In this document: positions 15,496 to 23,683 of the stretch, piece by piece | Layout of the letters: each line of letters starts with the position of its first letter | Numbering within the stretch: position 1 is the stretch's first letter | NCBI GenBank assembly: GCA_013042605.1 | Contig: JABDPT010000189.1 | Coordinates: forward strand, 1-39,299 | DNA: 39,299 bases | Origin: Paracoccaceae bacterium | GTDB lineage: Bacteria; Pseudomonadota; Alphaproteobacteria; Rhodobacterales; Rhodobacteraceae | Direction: 5' to 3' | Program-made: the position numbers and the translations under genes | Notes under the pieces: generated by a model | Told to the model about the DNA's origin: nothing | The model's input: only the letters and a program-made list of their open reading frames with translations | Database searches by the model: none

Positions 15496-16596
15496 ATGTC
15501 CCGAAAGCCAAAGATCCTTGTCACCAGCGCAAGCGGAAAAACCGGTCTGCAAACCGCGTTGATGTTGCTTCATCGGGATTTCCCCGTCCGGGCGCTGGTT
15601 CGACGGCGCGACCATCGGTCAGAGCGGTTGGAGCGGGCAGGCGCCGAGATCATGGTCGCCAATCAATATGCATTGCCGGATATGCGCGCGGCGATGCGCG
15701 GCGTGCAGAGGGCCTATCAATGCGCACCGACCGCGCCCAATGGCCTACACTTCAACGCGGTCTTCACCGCCGCAGCCTTTGAGGCCAGGCTGGAACACGT
15801 TGTGACGCTCAGCCAGTGGTTGTCGAGCGCGAACCACCCCTCGCTGTTCACCCGCGAAGTTTACCTCAGCGATATTCTGATCGGGATGCGGGAAGGGATG
15901 TCGGTGACTACCGTCAATCCGGGCTGGTTTGCTGACAACTACCTGATGGTTCTGGACATGGCGGCGCATATGGGCGTCTTCAGCATGCCGCTTGGCGACG
16001 GTCAGGTGAAGAGGAACGCGGCGCCTTCCAACGAGGATATTGCGCGCGTGGTCGTGGCAGCATTGACCGATCCCGATGTGCATGCAGGCAAGACTTATCG
16101 CCCGACGGGACCGGAGCTTCTGTCTCCGGACGATATCGCGGCGGCGATGGGCCGCGCGCTCGGCCGCAATGTCCGGTACATGGACATTTCAGAGCGCATG
16201 ATGGTCAAGGCGCTGAAGGCAAATCCGCCCTCGAATTATACCGTAGCCGCCGTGACGCAATTGGCGCTCTATGCCGAGGAATACCGCCGGGGCACCTTTG
16301 CCGTCGGCGCGCCAACCGATCACGTTGCGCGGATCGGCGGGCGCGAGCCCGAGCCATTCGAGACAGTCGTGCGCAGACATATTCAGGAACGCCCTGACCT
16401 AGGCCGCAGCACAACTCGAATGCTGGGTGCCATGGGTGGGTTCGCCAAGATGCTCCTGACCCGGCCATTCGACCTGAAGGCGGCCGAGGATGCGCGCGAT
16501 TATGTCCGGATCGCCGAGCCGACCTATGCGCAGGACGACGCCGAATGGCGGGGCAGCCATCCCCCCCTCGAAGCCGCGCACCTGCGCGTGGCTTGA
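15496..16596 (+). CDS. NmrA-like NAD(P)-binding oxidoreductase
   Basis: A 366-residue atypical SDR of the NmrA/HSCARG-like group. ILVTSASGKTGLQTALMLL gives the dinucleotide-binding loop at residue ~8, RALVRRRDHRSERLERAGAE the second strand, and NQYALPDMRAAMRGVQRAYQCAP the third. VTTVNPGWFADNYLMVL and TYRPTGPELLSPDDIAAAMGRALGR are typical of the substrate region. An extra ~90-residue C-terminal tail lacks a known domain. I prefer the ATG at 15496 (MSRKPK) because GGAG lies nine bases upstream; M1 of the track at 15481 would lack a leader. It heads an operon with carbonic anhydrase and haloalkane-dehalogenase-like genes, probably controlled by the adjacent TetR. Confidence 0.8.
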   Translation: MSRKPKILVTSASGKTGLQTALMLLHRDFPVRALVRRRDHRSERLERAGAEIMVANQYALPDMRAAMRGVQRAYQCAPTAPNGLHFNAVFTAAAFEARLEHVVTLSQWLSSANHPSLFTREVYLSDILIGMREGMSVTTVNPGWFADNYLMVLDMAAHMGVFSMPLGDGQVKRNAAPSNEDIARVVVAALTDPDVHAGKTYRPTGPELLSPDDIAAAMGRALGRNVRYMDISERMMVKALKANPPSNYTVAAVTQLALYAEEYRRGTFAVGAPTDHVARIGGREPEPFETVVRRHIQERPDLGRSTTRMLGAMGGFAKMLLTRPFDLKAAEDARDYVRIAEPTYAQDDAEWRGSHPPLEAAHLRVA

Positions 16597-16644
16597 TCCA
16601 CGGCCCTCACCGCACGTTACAGCCATTCCAAAGGAGAATTCCCC

Positions 16645-17217
16645 ATGAGCGTTCATGATGAACTGATCGCCCGCAACGCCCCCTTCGCGGCCACATTCGA
16701 TCGCGGAGACATGCCCATCTTGCCCCAACTGCGCACTCTGATCGTGACCTGCATCGACGCACGGGTCGATCCGGCCCATATCCTCGGCCTCGATCTCGGC
16801 GAGGCCATCGTGGCCCGCAACAACGGTGGCCGGGTGACGAGGGCGGTCATCGAAGAGATCCTGACCCTGACCGTCCTCGTCGGCGCAGCGACGGGCGGCC
16901 AGGAGTCCGCGTTCAATATCGTCTTGCTCCAGCACACCAATTGCGGCGCGCAGCGCCTGGCGGACCCGCAGTTGCAGGGCATGCTGCAGCAGAAATTCGG
17001 CATCGATGTCTCCGAATATGCGGTCACCGATCAGGCTGCCGACCTCATGACGGATATTGGCCGTCTTGCCGATGCGCCGGGCATGCCCGACGAGATGACG
17101 GTGTCAGCCATGGTATATGACGTGGCCAACGGAGCGGTGCAGGAGGTCGCGCCGGTCAAAAGCCTTGCCGAGTACCGCGCGGCAAAAGTCGGCGCCGCTG
17201 TGCCCATGGCGGAATGA
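16645..17217 (+). CDS. Beta-carbonic anhydrase family protein
   Basis: A 190-residue protein with the beta-carbonic anhydrase zinc set: TCIDARVDP (Cys36, Asp38, Arg40) and LLQHTNCGAQRL (His97, Cys100). EAIVARNNGGRVT is the conserved substrate loop. It should interconvert CO2 and bicarbonate in the cytoplasm, although this short subgroup with HTNCG is often annotated only as carbonic anhydrase-like. AAAGGAG precedes the ATG. It ends three bases before the next gene, so the operon is tight. The reason for a carbonic anhydrase between an NmrA reductase and a dehalogenase-like hydrolase is unclear. Confidence 0.85.
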   Translation: MSVHDELIARNAPFAATFDRGDMPILPQLRTLIVTCIDARVDPAHILGLDLGEAIVARNNGGRVTRAVIEEILTLTVLVGAATGGQESAFNIVLLQHTNCGAQRLADPQLQGMLQQKFGIDVSEYAVTDQAADLMTDIGRLADAPGMPDEMTVSAMVYDVANGAVQEVAPVKSLAEYRAAKVGAAVPMAE

Positions 17218-17220
17218 CCC

Positions 17221-18141
17221 ATGCGCTTCAGGCCCGATCCAGAACTCTATCCGTTCACCTCGCAGTGGTTGCCTCTCACCGATGGCACGCGGATCCACTA
17301 TGTCGACGAAGGGTCCGGGCCGGTCCTGTTGCTGTTGCACGGCAACCCGGCCTGGTCATTCCTTTACCGCAAGATCATTCCGCGGCTGAGCCGCGGCTTC
17401 CGCTGCATCGCGCCGGACTTGCCGGGCTTCGGCCTGTCCACGGCTCGGCCCGGATACGGCTATACCGCCAGTGAGCAGAGCGAGGCGATCGTCGCCTTCA
17501 TCGACGCGCTCGATCTGCAGGGCGCAGCTGTGATGATGCAGGACTGGGGCGGGCCGATAGGGCTTGGTGCGGCACTGGCGCGGCCCGACCGGATCGACCG
17601 GCTGATCATCGGCAACACGTTCGCCGGGCCGTTCCGGCGGCGCGGGCCGCGCGTCTTCTCGGCCATCATGGGGGGACCAGCGGGACGGTTCGCGGCATGG
17701 TCCTTCAGCGGCGTGGTCCGATGGTTCTTTACCGTCGGGGTCATGAAAAAACTGACGCGGGCGGAGTGGGCCATGTATCTCGCCCCATTCCGCCAGCGCG
17801 ACACCCGCCGCCCGACGGCGATCTTCCCGCGGCAACTGGTTGGGGCGGGCCCGTTCCTGTCCCGGATCAAGGCCGCGCTGCCGGAGATCGCGGACAAACC
17901 CGCTCTGATCCTGTGGGGCGACAGCGATTTTGCCTTCAAGACGGTAGAGCGGGACCAGTTCCGTGCGGCATCCCCGAACCACAGGGACATCACCCTGCGC
18001 AATGCCGGCCACTTCATTCAGGAGGATGCACCCGGCCCGATCTGCGAGGCGATCGAAGCTTGGTACGCCGACGATCCCGTTACTCCCCCCCCTGACACAG
18101 CCGCCACGCACAGCACCAACGAGGAAGAAAACCATGTTTGA
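17221..18141 (+). CDS. Haloalkane dehalogenase-like alpha/beta hydrolase
   Basis: A 306-residue alpha/beta hydrolase with the full haloalkane dehalogenase pattern. HGNPAWSFLYRKII gives the oxyanion loop with Asn42, and MMQDWGGPIGLG gives nucleophile Asp108 with Trp109 for halide binding. ILWGDSDFAFKT gives an acid, and NAGHFIQEDAP gives His264. Asp rather than Ser as nucleophile argues for dehalogenation or epoxide hydrolysis; the Asn/Trp halide pair favours the former. The cap domain has the expected length. The last 20 residues (PPPDTAATHSTNEEENHV) are a low-complexity tail. The stop overlaps the following membrane gene by eight bases. Confidence 0.82.
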   Translation: MRFRPDPELYPFTSQWLPLTDGTRIHYVDEGSGPVLLLLHGNPAWSFLYRKIIPRLSRGFRCIAPDLPGFGLSTARPGYGYTASEQSEAIVAFIDALDLQGAAVMMQDWGGPIGLGAALARPDRIDRLIIGNTFAGPFRRRGPRVFSAIMGGPAGRFAAWSFSGVVRWFFTVGVMKKLTRAEWAMYLAPFRQRDTRRPTAIFPRQLVGAGPFLSRIKAALPEIADKPALILWGDSDFAFKTVERDQFRAASPNHRDITLRNAGHFIQEDAPGPICEAIEAWYADDPVTPPPDTAATHSTNEEENHV

Positions 18142-18889
18142 CGTTCTTGAGATTTCCGTGCGCGTTTTCGCCGTGGCCCTGCCCGTTTGGGTCATGGCCA
18201 TCCTTGCCCTTGGTGCGGTACGCGCCGACCTCTCGGGTTTCCAGATGGCACTGGCGGCAATCTGGACGGCGCTGATCAGTGGCGCGTGGTTCGCGGCCAG
18301 TGTGCCGCTGTCACAGATCGGGGCGTTCCGTGTACCCAACAGCTTCGCCGAGCCGCCTCTGATCATCGGTTTTCTCATCGGCGGCGCGGCCCTGGTATGG
18401 GGGCTGGCGCGGCTGACAGCGACGGGGCGACAGATCACCGATGCCGCGCCGCTCAGCGCGATTGCGTCCTTCCAGATCGCGCGGGTGATGGGCGGACTGT
18501 TCCTCGTGGGCTGGCTGATAGGCCGTGTACCGCTGGAATTCGCCATTCCCGCGGGTCTGGGCGACATCTGGGCTGGTATTGCCGGGTATCAGGCGACCCG
18601 AGCCCTGGCCGCGGGTGCGCCCGATGCGCGCCGGAAACTTGTGCGCGCCAACACCATAGGACTTGCGGACTTCGCTATTGCCGTCATGCTTGGCGTCATG
18701 ACATCGGAGGGGATATTCCACACACTGTCCAAGGATGCACCAAACATCATCAACGACTACCCGCTCGCGCTGTTCCCCGCCTATTTCGTTCCGATCTTCA
18801 TAGGCTTCCATTTCATCGCGATCAGCCGCCTGCGGGCGGAGCGTAGGGAACGGGCGCATCTGCCGGCGGTTCAAGCCCAGAGAAGCTGA
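18134..18889 (+). CDS. Multi-pass membrane protein of unknown function
   Basis: A 251-residue integral membrane protein with about seven hydrophobic segments, opening MFDVLEISVRVFAVALPVWVMAILALGAV and ending in a basic tail (RLRAERRERAHLPAVQAQRS). The track ORF begins earlier (17963) in a shadow frame of the hydrolase. I use the ATG at 18134, which has GAGGAAGAAA directly upstream and overlaps the hydrolase stop. The family is not recognised. Co-translation with the dehalogenase-like gene suggests transport or sensing of the same compounds, but that is only inference from position. Confidence 0.65.
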   Translation: MFDVLEISVRVFAVALPVWVMAILALGAVRADLSGFQMALAAIWTALISGAWFAASVPLSQIGAFRVPNSFAEPPLIIGFLIGGAALVWGLARLTATGRQITDAAPLSAIASFQIARVMGGLFLVGWLIGRVPLEFAIPAGLGDIWAGIAGYQATRALAAGAPDARRKLVRANTIGLADFAIAVMLGVMTSEGIFHTLSKDAPNIINDYPLALFPAYFVPIFIGFHFIAISRLRAERRERAHLPAVQAQRS

Positions 18890-18977
18890 AGGCGACATCG
18901 AAGGCCGGTCGCCAGCGCCTTGATGCCCGACCGGCATCGGGCGACGCACCGGCCATGAGCGTTCACAGCGGGGCGGA

Positions 18978-19850
18978 TTACGGCCTGTCCGCGTCTCGCG
19001 CCTTCAACCGCTGCGCGATTTCCCTCGACAAGCCGTTCATCACCGTTCTGATCCGGGAATTGGTCTTTTGCTCGGACAGACAGCTTATCCAAAGGCGGTG
19101 CCGCCCTTCCGCAAGACGGTCGGACAGCCGCGCCAGGCGCGGATCGTCTTCTGCGATGAATTCCGGCAGAAGCGCTGCGCCTCCCCCTGCGAGAACGAGT
19201 TCGCGGGTCGGCAGGACACCATCGACGCTAGCGACGACGATGGGCGTCTCGTCTTGCGGCACGAAATCCCGGGACAGTTCCGATTGGCCCGGCGGCGTGA
19301 AGACGGCGCGCACGGGGCCGCTCTGATCACTTCGTCGGTAAAGGCCGAAGCGGACCGGGCCAAGATCGATGCTGTGCAGATCGTGCGGCCGTGTCACGGC
19401 GACACGCAGCGCGATATCTGCCTCATAGCGATGCAGATCGACGAAGCGATCCGACGTCGTCAGCACCGGAAATATCTGGGGATGCGACGCCGAAAAGCGG
19501 ATGATTTCATCGGAGAACCCGGCCAGCACATGCGGGGAAAGCGACACGCGAACCTTGCCGAAAGCGATCCTGGCATCGTCCTTGTCAGGGTAAAGATGAC
19601 TGAGTTCCTGTTCGGCGCGTTCCATGACGGCAAGCGTCCGACGGCCGTGAAGCGTCAGTTCGAGCTCCCCGGAAATTCGCTCGAACAACTTCGTCCCGAG
19701 GCGCTCTTCGAGACGGTCAAGCCTTCGCGCGACGGTCGTTCTGTCCACCCCAAGCTCGCGCGCGGCGGCCATGAAGTTGCCGGATCTCGCTAGGGCCAGC
19801 AGGAATGGTGCGTCGGACCAAGGGAGTGGTTTACGTGCATTTTTGCCCAT
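18978..19850 (-). CDS. LysR family transcriptional regulator
   Basis: A 290-residue LysR-type regulator. The N-terminal winged helix is LPWSDAPFLLALARSGNFMAAARELGVDRTTVARRLDRLEERLGTKLFER, followed by the linker helix and a substrate-binding domain (VRVSLSPHVLAGFSDEII, PVLTTSDRFVDLHRYEADIALRVAVTRP). Such proteins usually activate a divergent target when bound to a small inducer. Here the divergent gene is the DUF1330 gene, 92 bp away. The ATG at 19850 (MGKNARKPLPW) is the only sensible start. Confidence 0.9.
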   Translation of the reverse strand: MGKNARKPLPWSDAPFLLALARSGNFMAAARELGVDRTTVARRLDRLEERLGTKLFERISGELELTLHGRRTLAVMERAEQELSHLYPDKDDARIAFGKVRVSLSPHVLAGFSDEIIRFSASHPQIFPVLTTSDRFVDLHRYEADIALRVAVTRPHDLHSIDLGPVRFGLYRRSDQSGPVRAVFTPPGQSELSRDFVPQDETPIVVASVDGVLPTRELVLAGGGAALLPEFIAEDDPRLARLSDRLAEGRHRLWISCLSEQKTNSRIRTVMNGLSREIAQRLKARDADRP

Positions 19851-19942
19851 GGCCGAGCGAAACCTCGCGTTGTTTGGCGGATTTGCGACGAATACACAAA
19901 CTTCTACGGAGAGTGAAACCCAAAACCCGCAAGGAGACTTTT

Positions 19943-20326
19943 ATGCATCCCATCCTCAAGACCCTCTCGACAATTGCACTCGCAACCTCAGTGCTTGCCG
20001 CGCCGGCGATGGCCGACCCCGTCTACATGATCGCTCAAATCCAGATCGAGGATCATGAGGCATTCTTCAACGAGTACGGTGCGGCCGCAGGCCCAATCGT
20101 CATCGGCAATGGCGGGCGCGTTCTTGTGGCTTCGCCAGCGGTCGACACGCTCGAAGGCGGATGGCCCGGGAACTGGACCGTGGTGATCGAATTCCCGTCG
20201 GAAGAGGCCGCCATGCAAGGCTGGTACAACTCGGACGCCTATCAGGAGGCCATCGATCTGCGAGTCGCCAACACCTCGCTCAACAACATGGTCCTCGCGC
20301 CGGCCTTCGTCCCCCCCGCCGAATGA
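19943..20326 (+). CDS. DUF1330 family exported protein
   Basis: A 127-residue protein with a signal peptide (MHPILKTLSTIALATSVLAAPAMADP) and a dimeric alpha-beta barrel domain of the DUF1330 type: VYMIAQIQIEDHEAFFNEYGAAAGPIV, GGRVLVASPAVDTLEGGWPGNWTVVIEFPS and GWYNSDAYQEAIDLR. Most DUF1330 proteins are cytoplasmic, so the signal peptide is a little unusual and implies periplasmic action. AAGGAG lies seven bases before the ATG at 19943. It is divergent from the LysR gene and followed by an SRPBCC gene. The family function is unknown. Confidence 0.85.
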   Translation: MHPILKTLSTIALATSVLAAPAMADPVYMIAQIQIEDHEAFFNEYGAAAGPIVIGNGGRVLVASPAVDTLEGGWPGNWTVVIEFPSEEAAMQGWYNSDAYQEAIDLRVANTSLNNMVLAPAFVPPAE

Positions 20327-20412
20327 TGACCACCTGACGCCCGGAGCGGACACAGGACCGCTCCGAGTACATCAACATGCCAACTATGCAAACCTCAGAG
20401 AGGACCCAAACC

Positions 20413-20880
20413 ATGCCGACAGCCGTCGTCAAAACCGTAATCGAAGCCCCGGTCTCCAAGGTGTGGGCCACATGGGACAATTTCGGACACATCGACCAGT
20501 TCAATCCGAACCTGAAGCGATCTTTCCTGATCGACAACAGCGCCAGCACAGGACTGGGCGCGCAGCGTCAATGCGATCTTGCGGATGGCAAGAACCACGT
20601 CAAGGAGCGCATCGTCGAATACGTGCCGGAACGACTGATGGTCGTCGACATCTATGACGGAACCATTCCTCTGAAATCGGCGACTGCGCGCATCGCCCTC
20701 GTCCCCCTTGCGACAGGCCGCACGGAGCTGACCTTCAGCTTGTCTTTCGTCCCGAAGCTGGGCGTGCTTGGACGCATTATTGGGCCGCTGATGAAGTGGC
20801 AAATCCGCAAGCAGATCGCCCAGCTCGTCGCTGCCAACCGGCGCTTCATCGAAGCCCGGGCGATACGCGAGGCCGCCTAA
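20413..20880 (+). CDS. SRPBCC family protein (polyketide cyclase/MxaD-like)
   Basis: A 155-residue START-like protein: MPTAVVKTVIEAPVSKVWATWDNFGHIDQFNPNLKRSFLI, then QRQCDLADGKNHVKERIVEYVPERLMVVDIYDG and a C-terminal helix with QIAQLVAANRRFIEARA. This matches the MxaD/polyketide-cyclase-2 type of ligand-binding fold. The track starts 12 codons earlier (MPTMQTSERTQT); the ATG at 20413 has GAGAGGA upstream and begins at the domain edge, so I prefer it. It probably follows the DUF1330 gene in one transcript under LysR control. The ligand is unknown. Confidence 0.8.
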   Translation: MPTAVVKTVIEAPVSKVWATWDNFGHIDQFNPNLKRSFLIDNSASTGLGAQRQCDLADGKNHVKERIVEYVPERLMVVDIYDGTIPLKSATARIALVPLATGRTELTFSLSFVPKLGVLGRIIGPLMKWQIRKQIAQLVAANRRFIEARAIREAA

Positions 20881-20964
20881 CGGAGACTGCCCCGTCCGGG
20901 GCTCGGCGCACCCCTTGGGTGCGCGCTCTCTGGCCCGTGTATCCCCCCAAATAGGAGCTTCGCA

Positions 20965-21597
20965 ATGACGTTTTTCGATCCTTCCGTGCTTCTGGCGTTT
21001 GTGAATTTCGCCTTTGTCGCGTCCATAGCGCCGGGTCCCAACAACCTGATGGTTGCCGCCTCGGGCGCCGCGTTCGGGATACGCGCAACGGCTCCGCATA
21101 TCGTCGGCATTGCACTCGGCTTCTCAGTCATGCTGTCGTCTATCGCGCTCGGCCTCGGTGCGATGCTTGACCGGTGGCCGCTCCTTCTAGTCGCCTTGAA
21201 ATGGGCGGGGATTGCCTGGCTTTGCGTCCTCGCCTGGCAACTCGCAAGGCCCGCCTTGTTTCCCGAGAAAGCCACCGAAAGCACCGTCGCCCGGTCTTCG
21301 GGCGCGCGTCCGATGACCCTGATAGAGGCCGCGCTGTTCCAATGGGTCAATCCGAAGGCCTGGGCCATGGTCGCGGCGGTTACGGCCGCTTATTCGGATC
21401 TGGCCGACGAGGCGTGGCATCGCGCAGCGCTGATGTCGTTCACCTTCATGATCGTCGCCCCCTTGTGCAACGGGACCTGGTTGCTGGGCGGCCGCGTACT
21501 GCTGGCGCGATTTTCGGCCGGCATCTGGAACCGCGGCCTCCTGCTTTTCTTGTCCGGCCTCATCCTTCTGAGCGCTGTCCTGATCCTGTCAGTTTGA
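20965..21597 (+). CDS. LysE/RhtB family amino-acid exporter
   Basis: A 210-residue inner-membrane protein with six predicted helices. The LysE/RhtB signature is VASIAPGPNNLMVAASGAAFGIRA near residue 17, followed by WAGIAWLCVLAWQLARPALF and FQWVNPKAWAMVAAVTAAY. Members export amino acids or related small molecules by proton exchange. TAGGAG precedes the ATG at 20965. It lies 84 bp after the SRPBCC gene on the same strand and could share its transcript. Substrate specificity cannot be read from the sequence. Confidence 0.88.
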   Translation: MTFFDPSVLLAFVNFAFVASIAPGPNNLMVAASGAAFGIRATAPHIVGIALGFSVMLSSIALGLGAMLDRWPLLLVALKWAGIAWLCVLAWQLARPALFPEKATESTVARSSGARPMTLIEAALFQWVNPKAWAMVAAVTAAYSDLADEAWHRAALMSFTFMIVAPLCNGTWLLGGRVLLARFSAGIWNRGLLLFLSGLILLSAVLILSV

Positions 21598-21762
21598 GAC
21601 AGCGTTCCCGCCTGAAGCGAAGGGCTACTGAACCTGCGCTGCACCCGGGTCAACCTCAAGCGAAAACCGTATCTCATTCCCTGCACCAAGTCATGGAAAC
21701 GTTCTACCGGACCCAAGGGCGCAGTTCGTCCACAGAGCACGGTGTTGGCATTCAGGTCGGAA

Positions 21763-22689
21763 TCATGCCTGACGTGCCGACAGCTCGGCGGCTATCGATG
21801 TCCCCGCCTCCCGCTCCATCCGCGCGGCCCAGGCGTCCGCAAGATCGATCAGGATTGTCTTGAATTGCGGCTTTGCCGCGGTCGCGAAAAGCCATTTCGA
21901 AAACCCGTTGCCCTTTAGCGTCGCCACGATCTCGATGTGGAACTCCGAGCCAACGGGATGCGCCTCGACGCGCCAGCGGCCGGTCAGTTCCGCAAACGGA
22001 TACGGGTAATCCTCGGCCTCGGTGTGGATGCGGAAGCCGTATGCGCGACCGGGCTCATATAGATCGCAGGTCTCTTCCCAGTTTTCACCCTTCGGCCCAT
22101 AGCATCGCCGCTTCATGCCCAGCCCGTCTCCTGAAAGCACTTCGACTTTCGCGATGTTGTCGGCCACGTCCGCATAGGCCGGGTGGTCGGTCATCACCGC
22201 CCAGACAACTTCGCTCGGGGCCCGCACGGTCCGTTTGACGGTCGCATGAAGCTTTCCGTCCTTGCTCACCACGCGGGCCACGGGAACCGGCTTTTCGATC
22301 CTTGCCGCCGAAACAAACTGGCTCACGGCAAAGAACGCGACCACCACGGCAACCGCGCCCACGACGAGTGTGCCACTCGCGGTCAGGATCTCGCCGAAGA
22401 AGACGACAATGACGATGCTTCCGATGACCCAGCCGATATCAAGAAAGACGATTTCGTTGACCATCGCCCGCGAGACGAACTTGTAGGCCGACAGCGAATA
22501 AACGATCGCGGCGAACCCGACGAGGCCGACGCCAAGGCCCCGAAGGCCCCAAGCCGCCCAGTCGACGGGATTGGCGATCAGCATGGGCGCCACCATACCA
22601 GCGGCAAACAGAAGGGGTGCTGCGGTCAGCAGAGAGAATGCGCTGTTCATTTTCAGGAACGTTCGGGTGGCTGCGGTGGAATTCGACAT
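21763..22689 (-). CDS. Four-helix membrane domain fused to SRPBCC domain
   Basis: A 308-residue two-part protein. The first ~135 residues hold four hydrophobic helices (FSLLTAAPLLFAAGMVAPMLIA, GLGVGLVGFAAIVYSLSAY, IGWVIGSIVIVVFFGEIL, VVGAVAVVVAFFAVSQF). Residues ~150-300 form a SRPBCC ligand-binding domain: LHATVKRTVRAPSEVVWAVMTDHPAYADVADNI, MKRRCYGPKGENWEETCDLYEPGRAYGFRI and the closing helix FKTILIDLADAWAARM. The domain should face the cytoplasm if the helices are a simple even-numbered bundle. I do not know a described role for this fusion. It is divergent from an XRE-MmyB regulator that probably controls it. Confidence 0.8.
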   Translation of the reverse strand: MSNSTAATRTFLKMNSAFSLLTAAPLLFAAGMVAPMLIANPVDWAAWGLRGLGVGLVGFAAIVYSLSAYKFVSRAMVNEIVFLDIGWVIGSIVIVVFFGEILTASGTLVVGAVAVVVAFFAVSQFVSAARIEKPVPVARVVSKDGKLHATVKRTVRAPSEVVWAVMTDHPAYADVADNIAKVEVLSGDGLGMKRRCYGPKGENWEETCDLYEPGRAYGFRIHTEAEDYPYPFAELTGRWRVEAHPVGSEFHIEIVATLKGNGFSKWLFATAAKPQFKTILIDLADAWAARMEREAGTSIAAELSARQA

Positions 22690-22800
22690 ATCGTACCTCT
22701 GGCAAGTGAATGGTTCCCCACAGACAGAGCCGCTGGATAGGCGTTTCTCAATTACGCCTCAGGTAATAGCCTAGGCCGCACGTAGACGCGAAAAGGGAGC
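22690..22800. promoter_or_regulatory. Divergent promoter region with ATTAC-N7-GTAAT
   Basis: The 111-bp gap between the membrane-SRPBCC gene and the XRE regulator contains ATTAC (22751-22755) and GTAAT (22763-22767), inverted around CCTCAGG-like symmetry. This is a candidate operator for the adjacent regulator. Core promoter boxes are not convincing. Confidence 0.4.
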
Positions 22801-23598
22801 ATGAGACTTGTGATGAACCGACCCCAGGATGCGTTCGGACCGCTCTTGAAATCGTGGCGCACGCGGCGACGGCTTAGCCAGCTCGACCTCGCGCTCGATG
22901 CAGGCCTCTCGCAACGCCATCTCAGCTTTCTAGAAACCGGGCGCTCGAAACCCAGCCGCTATGCGATCCGACAGATCTGCGAGGCGCTCGACATGCCCGC
23001 GGCGGAACTCGACATCATGCTCATGTCCGCGGGCTTCGCGCCCCAGTCGGCCCATGCCAGTTGGAGCACCGATGTCCGGCACGCGGTAACGACCTCAATT
23101 GCCCATGTCCTGAAAGGCCATGAACCCTTTCCCGCCGTCTCGATCGACCGCATCTGGAACTTGCAGCAGGCGAATGCGAGCGCCGAGAGGTTCTTCGCCA
23201 TTGCTGGCGCGTCAGGGAACCCCAACCTCCTCAGGGAAATCTTCTTGCCCGGCCCCCTGCGCTCAAACATCGGCAACTGGTCCGAGGTCGCCCGTGCACT
23301 CATTCGTCTTCTCGATCTCGAAGTTGCGCGCAGGCCGCATGACGAAGAGGCAAAGGCCCTGCTTGACGAACTGAGGGAGCTTCCCGGCGTCGCTCCCGCT
23401 ATTGCGGACCGGCACAAGGCGCACCCTGCGCCAGTCCTTTCCATCGTCTTCACCATCGACGGTGCGGAACTCCGGCTCTTCTCGCTGATCGCAACCGTCG
23501 GTATGAGCATGGACGCCACTCTCGACGACCTCCGGATCGAGACGCTCCTCCCAGCAGATGAACCGACGCGCCAATGGTTTGTAAACCCCGACCGATGA
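22801..23598 (+). CDS. XRE-family regulator with MmyB-like ligand domain
   Basis: A 265-residue regulator. Residues ~13-70 are a helix-turn-helix of the XRE type: LKSWRTRRRLSQLDLALDAGLSQRHLSFLETGRSKPSRYAIRQICEALDM. The rest matches the MmyB-like PAS-related ligand domain: IDRIWNLQQANASAERFFAI, NLLREIFLPGPLRSNIGNWSEVARALIRLL, and the terminal DDLRIETLLPADEPTRQWF. Such proteins commonly control a divergent oxidoreductase or small-molecule gene. Here the divergent neighbour is the membrane-SRPBCC fusion. The start may be M1 at 22801 or the ATG at 22813 (MNRPQDAFG). Confidence 0.88.
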   Translation: MRLVMNRPQDAFGPLLKSWRTRRRLSQLDLALDAGLSQRHLSFLETGRSKPSRYAIRQICEALDMPAAELDIMLMSAGFAPQSAHASWSTDVRHAVTTSIAHVLKGHEPFPAVSIDRIWNLQQANASAERFFAIAGASGNPNLLREIFLPGPLRSNIGNWSEVARALIRLLDLEVARRPHDEEAKALLDELRELPGVAPAIADRHKAHPAPVLSIVFTIDGAELRLFSLIATVGMSMDATLDDLRIETLLPADEPTRQWFVNPDR

Positions 23599-23683
23599 TC
23601 GACCCCGTGCGCGAGCTTGCTGCAAGATGCGTGGGTGGCAACTCATGCTGTTGCTCCGAGCAAATCAATCGCCACCCTTTTGG

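Noticed and set aside
17356-18567. 403-aa minus-strand ORF opposite the dehalogenase-like gene
   Set aside because: Shadow frame; the plus strand carries the complete catalytic set.
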